From positions 1 to 10,044 of the forward strand of contig NZ_JBFXIO010000179.1 of NCBI RefSeq assembly GCF_050175855.1: a stretch of 10,044 bases of DNA. Direction: 5' to 3'. Source of the DNA: Piscinibacter sp050175855 (GTDB lineage: Bacteria; Pseudomonadota; Gammaproteobacteria; Burkholderiales; Burkholderiaceae_C). Positions within the stretch are counted from its first letter, which is position 1. Every line of letters starts with the position of its first letter. Position numbers and translations under genes: made by a program. The notes beneath the pieces were generated by a model. It did not search any database and was not told the origin of the DNA. It saw nothing but the letters and a program-made list of their open reading frames with translations. Positions 1-5,301 of the stretch are shown here, in pieces.

Positions 1-1293
1 GACGGCAGCCGCTTCTGGGCGCATCTGCGCGCCCGTGCCATCGACCCGCGCCACCCGGGCAGCGGCGGCACCATCTGGATCGTCGATGACATCACCGAGC
101 GCCGCCGCGTCGCCGCGGCGCTGGCCGAGGCGCGTGATCAGGCGGAGGCCGCCAGCCGCGCCAAGAGCGAGTTCCTGGCCAACACCAGCCACGAACTGCG
201 CACGCCGCTCAACGGCCTGCTCGGCCTGGTGCGGCTGGCGCAGGATCCGTCGCTGCCGTCGGGGCGGCTGCGCGAGTACCTGGAGCACATCGACGACAGC
301 GCGCAGGCGCTGGCCGGCCTGATCTCCGACATCCTCGACCTGTCGAAGATCGAGGCCGGCAAGCTCAGCATCGAGAAGGTGGACTTCGATCTGCACCTGC
401 TGCTCGGCCAGATGCGCGACGCCTACCGCGAGCTGGCAGCCGCCAAGGGGCTGGAGCTGCGCTTCGAGCTCGCGGGCGGCGTGCCGCAGTGGGTGAGCGG
501 CGATCCGGTGCGGCTGCGGCAGATCGTCGCCAACTACCTGGGCAACGCGCTGAAGTTCACCGAACAAGGCTGGATCGAGCTGCGCTTGACGCGCCGGGTC
601 GACGGCCGCACGCGCATCGAGGTGCGCGACAGCGGGCCCGGCATCCCGGCCGACGTGCAGCCGCGGCTGTTCCACCCCTTCTCGCAGGCTGACACCTCCA
701 CCACGCGCCGCTACGGCGGCACCGGCCTCGGTCTGAGCATCTGCCGCCAGCTGGCGGTGCTGATGGGCGGCGGCGTGGGCATGCTCAGCACGCCGGGCGA
801 AGGCAGCCGCTTCTGGGCCGACCTGCCGCTGGCCGCCGCGGCGCAGCGCACGCCGGCGCCGCCGCCGCGCTTCGCGCCGGTCGATGCGCTGCGGGGCGCG
901 CGCGTGCTGCTGGTCGAGGACCATCCGGTCAACACGCTGGTGGCCGAAGCCACGCTGGCGCACTGGGGTGCGAAGGTGGTCACCGCCGCCAACGGCGAAC
1001 TCGCGGTGCGCGCAGTGGCCGAGGCGAGCGCGCGCGGCGAACCCTTCGATGCCGTGCTGATGGACCTGCAGATGCCCGTGCTCGGCGGCATCGACGCCAC
1101 CATCGAGATCCGCCGCACCCACGGTCCCGGCCTGCTGCCGGTGATCGCGCTGACGGCCGATGCGCTGGTGGCGCAGCGCGAGCGCGCGCTGCAGCACGGC
1201 ATGAACGACTTCCTCTCCAAGCCGATCGACCCCGAGCGGCTGGTTCGCGTGCTTGCCCACTGGGTGCGGCGCGCGCGTGCGGTGCGCGGCTGA
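1..1293 (+). CDS. Hybrid sensor histidine kinase/response regulator, 5' end outside window
   Basis: This is the C-terminal 430 residues of a hybrid histidine kinase, open from base 1 with no start in view. Fragment residues 1-35 are the end of a PAS/PAC sensor domain (DGSRFWAHLRA, then IWIVDDITERRR). A short coiled coil leads to HisKA with the H-box TSHELRTPLNG; the phospho-acceptor His is residue 64 (bases 190-192). The ATPase domain follows, with N-box NYLGNALKF (Asn 182), DSGPGIP (Asp 210), the LFHPFSQAD F-box and GGTGLGLSI. A receiver domain starts near residue 300: acidic pair ED at 306-307, phospho-acceptor Asp 355 in MDLQMP, Thr 385 and Lys 407 in LSKPID. All key residues are present, so it should autophosphorylate and pass phosphate to its own receiver. 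No HPt or DNA-binding domain follows. The signal sensed and the membrane topology lie outside the window. The stop is 6 bp before the TPR-like gene, suggesting cotranscription. Confidence 0.95.
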   Translation, partial: DGSRFWAHLRARAIDPRHPGSGGTIWIVDDITERRRVAAALAEARDQAEAASRAKSEFLANTSHELRTPLNGLLGLVRLAQDPSLPSGRLREYLEHIDDSAQALAGLISDILDLSKIEAGKLSIEKVDFDLHLLLGQMRDAYRELAAAKGLELRFELAGGVPQWVSGDPVRLRQIVANYLGNALKFTEQGWIELRLTRRVDGRTRIEVRDSGPGIPADVQPRLFHPFSQADTSTTRRYGGTGLGLSICRQLAVLMGGGVGMLSTPGEGSRFWADLPLAAAAQRTPAPPPRFAPVDALRGARVLLVEDHPVNTLVAEATLAHWGAKVVTAANGELAVRAVAEASARGEPFDAVLMDLQMPVLGGIDATIEIRRTHGPGLLPVIALTADALVAQRERALQHGMNDFLSKPIDPERLVRVLAHWVRRARAVRG

Positions 1294-1299
1294 CTCGCC

Positions 1300-2400
1300 A
1301 TGCCCAACCTGCTGCGCCGCAATGAACGCGCCATCGCGATGGCCGCCGCCGGCGCCGAGCGTGCCCGACTGCTCGCGCAACGCGTGACGCTGCTGGCCCG
1401 CCACTGGCACACCGACGAACTGCCGCAGGCGCTGCGCGCCGCCGAGTCGGCCGTGCGCGAGCTCGGCGATGCGCGGGCGGGGGCCGAACTGGAGCTGGCG
1501 CGCGGCGTGGCGGCCTACTACGGCGCCGAGGTCGACGCGGCCGCCGCACCGGTGCAACGTGCGCTCGATGCCGCGACGGATACCGGCGACGTCGGCCTGC
1601 AGGCCGAGTGCGAGGCCTGGCTGGGCTGCATCCACGGCACGCTGCAGCGCGAGCCGGTGCAGGTGCTCGGCCACCTGCGGCGCGCCGTGCGCCTGGGCCA
1701 GCCGCACCGGCCGCTGGCCGTCGCGCGGGCGTTGTACGTGGTGGCCACGCTGTACCAGGAAGCCGAGCTGATGGACCAGTCGGTGCGCCACTACCGTCGC
1801 GCCACGCTGATCGCCCGGCGCGAGAACGACGAGCAGCTGCTGGCCGCGCTGCACCGCTACATGACCCTGGCCCAGGTGCAGCAGGTGCGCCGCGCCCGCG
1901 CCGCCGGCCGGCTTGACCAGGAGCAGCTCAAGCAGTCGCTGGCCGGGCTGGGCAGTGCTCAGCAGCTCACTGCGGTGCTGGCTGGCGAAGATGCCAGCGT
2001 GCAGTTCGGGCTGCGCCAGGGCGAGATGCTGCGCCTGGCCGGCGAGCACGAGCGCGCCATCGAGGTGCTCGACGCCGTGGTCGACCGTGCGGCGCGCGCC
2101 GGCATGACCTGGGAGGCCACCATCGCCCGCGCCGACCACGCCGTCTGCCTGGCCCACGGCGGGCGGCTGCTCGACGCCCACCGGATCGGCGCACTGGCGG
2201 AATCGGAGCTGGAGCCCGGCTATGCCGACTACGCCCGCGCGGTGGTGCACGACTCGCTGGCCGAACTGGCCGGCCTGCTCGGCCGCGCCGATCGCCAGGC
2301 GCGTCACGCGGCGCTGGCACGCGGCGCCTGGGATGCCGATGCCGACTACTGCCGCCGGCTGCGCGAGGCGCTGCTGGCTCAGGGGCCGCTTACCGACTGA
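1300..2400 (+). CDS. TPR-like helical repeat protein, function unknown
   Basis: The product is 366 residues, Ala/Leu/Arg rich and apparently all helical, with no signal peptide or membrane segment. Several stretches read like TPR helix pairs: about 62-92 (LELARGVAAYYGAEVDAAAA), 98-133, 137-174 (ARALYVVATLYQEAELMDQS) and 230-270 (GEMLRLAGEHERAIEVLDAV). No catalytic motif is seen. The arrangement resembles the TPR part found N-terminal to GGDEF domains in some proteobacterial diguanylate cyclases, but here the protein ends without a GGDEF. That comparison is from memory and is an inference. The ATG at 1300 is 6 bp after the kinase stop and has no good Shine-Dalgarno, which fits translational coupling; Met14 (1339) is an alternative start. 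The likely role is protein-protein interaction in the kinase pathway, inferred only from adjacency. Its last 22 bp overlap the convergent exonuclease gene. Confidence 0.8.
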   Translation: MPNLLRRNERAIAMAAAGAERARLLAQRVTLLARHWHTDELPQALRAAESAVRELGDARAGAELELARGVAAYYGAEVDAAAAPVQRALDAATDTGDVGLQAECEAWLGCIHGTLQREPVQVLGHLRRAVRLGQPHRPLAVARALYVVATLYQEAELMDQSVRHYRRATLIARRENDEQLLAALHRYMTLAQVQQVRRARAAGRLDQEQLKQSLAGLGSAQQLTAVLAGEDASVQFGLRQGEMLRLAGEHERAIEVLDAVVDRAARAGMTWEATIARADHAVCLAHGGRLLDAHRIGALAESELEPGYADYARAVVHDSLAELAGLLGRADRQARHAALARGAWDADADYCRRLREALLAQGPLTD

Positions 2401-2888
2401 TCCTGCAGCGCCAGCCAGGTTCGCTGCAGCACACGGGCGTCACTGCTGGCACGGTGGCGCGGGTCCGGACGCTCGGCCAGCACGCGCTGGCGTGCGGCCT
2501 GCCAGCGCTGTGCCGCGTCCTCGTCGAGCAGGCGACGCAGGTGCTCGAGCCGGAACGCCGGCGCCCGGCCGGCGGCCTCGAACAGCCGCGCCAGCCAGGC
2601 GTAGTCGTGGGCCCAGCCGTCGCTGTAGACCACCTGCCCGCGAAGGCGGCGGTTGAGCTCGCGGGCCACGTCGACCACCGGCCGGCCATGACGCAGCGCC
2701 ACCTCGCGGCCGATGCCGTGCAGCGCCTGCGCGGCCTCGTCCCAGTGCAGCCAGTCGGGCTCCGGGCGCACCAGCGTGCACCAGGCCTGGCCGTCGGGCA
2801 GCACGAAGCCGATCTCGATCGGGTAGCTGTCGCGGCCGAAGCCGGAGGCTTCGATGTCCAGGAACGCGGGCGGGGAGGCTGGGGCCAT
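2379..2888 (-). CDS. DEDDh-family 3'-5' exonuclease
   Basis: This 169-residue protein is a stand-alone RNase T/DnaQ-type exonuclease domain. Exo I is FLDIEASGFG, giving metal ligands Asp11 and Glu13. Exo II is probably the Asp95 of AHDYAWLARLF. Exo III is HRASSD, with His145 and Asp150 in the HxAxxD spacing that marks the DEDDh subclass. The family removes nucleotides from 3' ends of DNA or RNA with two divalent metal ions; which substrate this one uses cannot be told from sequence. It is shorter than polymerase III epsilon and lacks its C-terminal polymerase-binding tail, so it is not the replicative proofreader. It is probably cytoplasmic. The ATG at 2888 places Exo I at the usual distance from the N terminus. 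Its ribosome site is weak (a GGGG run 6 nt upstream). The 3' end overlaps the convergent TPR-like gene by 22 bp. Confidence 0.88.
   Translation of the reverse strand: MAPASPPAFLDIEASGFGRDSYPIEIGFVLPDGQAWCTLVRPEPDWLHWDEAAQALHGIGREVALRHGRPVVDVARELNRRLRGQVVYSDGWAHDYAWLARLFEAAGRAPAFRLEHLRRLLDEDAAQRWQAARQRVLAERPDPRHRASSDARVLQRTWLALQDQSVSGP
2403..2429 (+). repeat. 8-bp stem inverted repeat just after the TPR-like gene stop
   Basis: CTGCAGCG (2403-2410) pairs perfectly with CGCTGCAG (2422-2429) across an 11-nt loop, beginning 2 bp after the TPR-like stop codon. It could act as a hairpin that stops or stabilises the kinase/TPR transcript. There is no T-run after it, so it is not a standard intrinsic terminator. 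It lies inside the exonuclease coding sequence, where each CTGCAG is a Leu-Gln codon pair, so chance is a fair explanation. Confidence 0.3.
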
Positions 2889-2909
2889 GCAAGGCCCCTA
2901 GCAATTGCC

Positions 2910-2937
2910 GCGCCTTGTCGCGCGTGCGACAAGGCGC
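2910..2937. promoter_or_regulatory. Perfect 12-bp-arm palindrome, candidate operator
   Basis: GCGCCTTGTCGC (2910-2921) and GCGACAAGGCGC (2926-2937) are exact reverse complements separated by GCGT. The element sits 21 bp upstream of the exonuclease ATG and 75 bp upstream of the ligase GTG. A dyad of this size between divergent genes is what a dimeric repressor such as a TetR-type regulator would bind, and fatty-acid activation genes are often under such regulators. That identity is inference and no regulator gene is in the window. It could instead be a strong hairpin in a leader RNA of the ligase transcript, or a REP-like interspersed repeat. Confidence 0.5.
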
Positions 2938-3001
2938 TGCGGGGTTCCGCCGCTGGCTGCGTCCTCGGGCCTGGGGTATACCGGCGGGCATCGCCCTGGA
3001 C

Positions 3002-3005
3002 AGGA
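3002..3005 (+). promoter_or_regulatory. Ribosome binding site that decides the ligase start
   Basis: AGGA lies 7 nt before the GTG at 3013. It supports GTG rather than the more upstream in-frame TTG at 2905, which would put the palindrome inside the coding sequence. Confidence 0.55.
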
Positions 3006-3012
3006 ATCCAAC

Positions 3013-4740
3013 GTGCCCGAAGCCCTTGCCAAGCGCCCGCACCATGCCGTCTGGCCACGCCGCCTGCCGCGCGAAGTGGTCGCGCCGCGCACCTCGCTGT
3101 GGTTCAACCTCGAGGTCTCGGCGGCGCGCTACCCCGACAAGCCGGCCTACCTGTTCTTCGGCCGACCGCTGAGCTACCGGGAGCTGCATGCGCAATCGCT
3201 GGCCATCGCCGGGTGGCTGCAGGCCCGCGGCGTGAAGAAGGGCGACCGCGTGTCGCTGTTCATGCAGAACTGCCCGCAGTACGTGGCGGCGCTGTACGGC
3301 ATCCTGCGCGCCGACGCGGTGGTGGTGCCTGTCAACCCGATGAACCGCGCCGAGGAGTTCGGCCACTACATCACCGACCCGGAGGCGAAGGTGGTGATCT
3401 GCAGCGCCGACCTGGCCGGCATCGTGGCGCAAGCCGACGCCACCCTGCCGGAGCGGCAGCGGCTGGCGCACGTGCTGGTGGCGCGCTATGCCGACGCCCT
3501 GCCCGACGGCGCGATCGATCCCGCCGAGGCGCCGAATGCCGCTACCGAGCAGTGGCTGCGTGCCGATCCGCCGCTGCCCGAAGCTGGGCCGGCCTGGACG
3601 CGCTGGCACGATGCGCTGGCGCACGGACTGCAGCCCGCGACGCACACCGCCGGCCCAGACGACCTGGCGCTGCTGCCCTACACCTCGGGCACCACCGGCC
3701 TGCCCAAGGGCTGCATGCACACCCACCTCACGCTGATGCACAACGCGGTGGGCGGGCAGTGGGGGCACAGCGGGCCGGAGTCGGTGGGCCTGGGCGTGGT
3801 GCCGATGTTCCACATCACCGGCATGATCTACAGCGTGCTCGGCGCGGTCTACCTCGGCTCGACCACGGTGATCCTGCCGCGCTGGGACCGTGAACTCGCC
3901 GGGCGGCTGATCTCGCGTCACCAGGTCTCGCACTGGACCTGCATCCCGACGATGATCATCGACCTGTTCGGCAGCCCGAACTACCGCAGCTTCGACCTCT
4001 CCTCGCTGCGCAACCTCAGCGGCGGCGGAGCGGCGATGCCGCAGGCCGTGGCGCAGCGGCTGCTCGACGAATTCGGGCTGACCTTCGCCGAAGGCTACGG
4101 CCTGACCGAGACCGCCGCGCCCAGCCATGCCAACCCGCCCGAGCGCGCCAAGCTGCAGTGCCTGGGCATCCCGATCTTCGGCGTCGACTCGCGCATCGTC
4201 GACCCGCTCACGCTGCAGGAACTGCCGCCGGGCGAGACCGGCGAGATCGTCACCCACGGCCCGATGGTCTTCAAGGGCTACTGGCGCCATCCCGAGGCCA
4301 CCAAGGCGGCCTTCGTGACGCTGCCGGGTGATGCGAGCGGCAAGCTGTTCTTCCGCACCGGCGACCTCGGCCGCATGGACGAGGAGGGCTACTTCTTCAT
4401 CACCGACCGCCTCAAGCGCATGATCAACGCCAGCGGCTTCAAGGTCTGGCCGGCCGAGGTGGAGACGCTGCTGTTCAAGCACCCGGCCGTGCAGGAGGCC
4501 TGCATCATCGCGGCGCGCGACGAGTACCGCGGCGAGACGGTCAAGGCGGTGATCGTGCTGCGCGCCGAGGCCCAGGGCAAGACCGGCGCCGAAGACATCA
4601 TCGCCTGGTCGCGCGAGCACATGGCGGCCTACAAGGTGCCGAAGATCGTGGAGTTCGTCGACAGCCTGCCCAAGTCGGGCTCGGGCAAGGTGATGTGGCG
4701 GCTGCTGCAGGACCGCGAGGGCGGCCCGGCGAAGCACTAG
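3013..4740 (+). CDS. AMP-binding acyl-CoA ligase (probably fatty-acid--CoA ligase)
   Basis: This 575-residue adenylate-forming enzyme would activate a carboxylic acid with ATP to an acyl-adenylate and transfer it to CoA. All core motifs are intact: the phosphate loop YTSGTTGLPKG at 223-233, EGYGLTET at 360-367, RTGDLGRMDEEGYFFITDR beginning at 448 with the ribose-binding Asp451, and a C-terminal PKSGSGKVMWR whose catalytic Lys is residue 559. The length and the linker motif (DRLKRMINASGFKVWPAEVE) fit the long/medium-chain fatty acyl-CoA synthetase group. The true acid could also be aromatic or branched, and sequence alone does not decide. No signal peptide; cytoplasmic or peripheral to the membrane. 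The GTG start is chosen for its AGGA site and because coding-like sequence begins there. It stands alone on the + strand behind a palindrome-bearing upstream region, and its TAG overlaps the TAG of the convergent DUF924 gene. Confidence 0.93.
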   Translation: MPEALAKRPHHAVWPRRLPREVVAPRTSLWFNLEVSAARYPDKPAYLFFGRPLSYRELHAQSLAIAGWLQARGVKKGDRVSLFMQNCPQYVAALYGILRADAVVVPVNPMNRAEEFGHYITDPEAKVVICSADLAGIVAQADATLPERQRLAHVLVARYADALPDGAIDPAEAPNAATEQWLRADPPLPEAGPAWTRWHDALAHGLQPATHTAGPDDLALLPYTSGTTGLPKGCMHTHLTLMHNAVGGQWGHSGPESVGLGVVPMFHITGMIYSVLGAVYLGSTTVILPRWDRELAGRLISRHQVSHWTCIPTMIIDLFGSPNYRSFDLSSLRNLSGGGAAMPQAVAQRLLDEFGLTFAEGYGLTETAAPSHANPPERAKLQCLGIPIFGVDSRIVDPLTLQELPPGETGEIVTHGPMVFKGYWRHPEATKAAFVTLPGDASGKLFFRTGDLGRMDEEGYFFITDRLKRMINASGFKVWPAEVETLLFKHPAVQEACIIAARDEYRGETVKAVIVLRAEAQGKTGAEDIIAWSREHMAAYKVPKIVEFVDSLPKSGSGKVMWRLLQDREGGPAKH

Positions 4741-4758
4741 AAGCGCGAGCCGGGCTGC
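4721..4758. terminator. Inverted repeat spanning the shared CTAG stop, possible bidirectional terminator
   Basis: Bases 4721-4730 (GCGGCCCGGC) pair with 4749-4758 (GCCGGGCTGC) over ten positions, one of them a G-T wobble. The 18-nt loop contains the CTAG used as stop by both convergent genes, so the dyad is nearly centred on the two stops. There is no T-run in either direction, so it does not fit a standard intrinsic terminator, and G+C richness makes chance pairing easier. Confidence 0.3.
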
Positions 4759-5297
4759 TCGAGGAAGGCGAGTTCGTCGGCCGTGCTCGCGCGGCCGAGG
4801 ATGGCGTTGCGGTGCGGGAAGCGTCCGAAGCGCCGGATCACCTCGCGGTGCCGGTGAGCGTAGTCGAGCATCGAGGCGGCCTGCGGATGCTCGCGCGCCA
4901 GCCCCTCGAAGGCGTCGACGGCGCGGTCCTGCAGCGCCAGGTCTTCCGCATGCTCGAAGGGCAGGTAGGCGAAGGCGCGCTGCCACAGCGGGAGCATGAG
5001 GTCGTCGCCCCGTTCGCGCAGCCCGAGGGCGAGCTCGAGCGCCGCCGCGTCGCCGGCAAACGCACGCGGGGTGTCGCGGAAGACGTTGCGGGTGAACTGG
5101 TCGAGCACCACCAGCGCCGCCAGCCGCTCGGCCGGGCCGTCGCCGAAGCGCCCACCGGCGAGGGTGGAGTCGATCAAGGCGCCGAAGCGCTCACCGATCT
5201 GCGTGTCGAAGGCCGGGTCCTTGCGGAACCACTGCGGCCGCGCCGCCGGTTCGTCGCCGAACCAGAAGTCGAGCACCGCAGCGGCGTCAGCGTGCAT
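4737..5297 (-). CDS. DUF924 family protein
   Basis: The 186-residue product matches the DUF924 pattern throughout: VLDFWFGDEP at 8-17, WFRKDPAFD at 23-31, the core LDQFTRNVFR at 65-74, AFAGDAAALE, then YLPFEHAEDLALQD at 111-124 and the C-terminal FGRFPHRNAILGRAST at 157-172. Length is normal and nothing is missing. The family is a compact all-helical, TPR-like fold of unknown biochemical function, so no reaction is assigned. No signal peptide; cytoplasmic. The ATG at 5297 is chosen because the FWFG motif normally lies about 10 residues from the N terminus. It follows the peptidase stop by only 4 bp (TGA CACC ATG) without its own Shine-Dalgarno, so translation is probably coupled. It is the last gene of the - strand group and its TAG overlaps the ligase TAG. 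Confidence 0.92.
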   Translation of the reverse strand: MHADAAAVLDFWFGDEPAARPQWFRKDPAFDTQIGERFGALIDSTLAGGRFGDGPAERLAALVVLDQFTRNVFRDTPRAFAGDAAALELALGLRERGDDLMLPLWQRAFAYLPFEHAEDLALQDRAVDAFEGLAREHPQAASMLDYAHRHREVIRRFGRFPHRNAILGRASTADELAFLEQPGSRF

Positions 5298-5301
5298 GGT
5301 G

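Larger units (their letters stand above)
2889..3012. promoter_or_regulatory. Divergent intergenic region between exonuclease and acyl-CoA ligase genes
   Basis: These 124 bases must hold the promoters for two divergent genes. The most striking content is the palindrome at 2910-2937. Toward the ligase side there is a GGTATACC palindrome at 2975-2982 whose TATACC could be a -10, but no good -35 sits 16-18 bp before it. On the - strand TTGTCG, inside the palindrome, followed 17 bp later by GGCAAT is a weak match to a sigma-70 promoter for the exonuclease. Neither promoter is certain. Confidence 0.5.

Noticed and set aside
2374..2418. CTGGCT/AGCCAG inverted repeat around the TPR-like stop as a terminator
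   Set aside because: Only 6 bp with a 33-nt loop and no T-run; easily due to chance.
2977..2982. TATACC as a firm -10 for the ligase gene
   Set aside because: No acceptable -35 at 16-18 bp spacing (TGGCTG is the best available), so it is only mentioned inside the intergenic region entry.
2905..3012. N-terminal extension of the acyl-CoA ligase from a TTG at 2905
   Set aside because: The extra 36 codons have no ligase similarity, would include the perfect palindrome, and lack a ribosome site, while GTG 3013 has AGGA 7 nt upstream.
2440..4986. 848-codon open frame on the - strand, antisense to the acyl-CoA ligase
   Set aside because: Its translation is low-complexity (Arg, Ala, Gly, His, Gln rich) with no domain, and it crosses the real exonuclease and DUF924 genes in another frame. 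Long open antisense frames are expected at about 70% G+C; the ligase on the other strand has every family motif.
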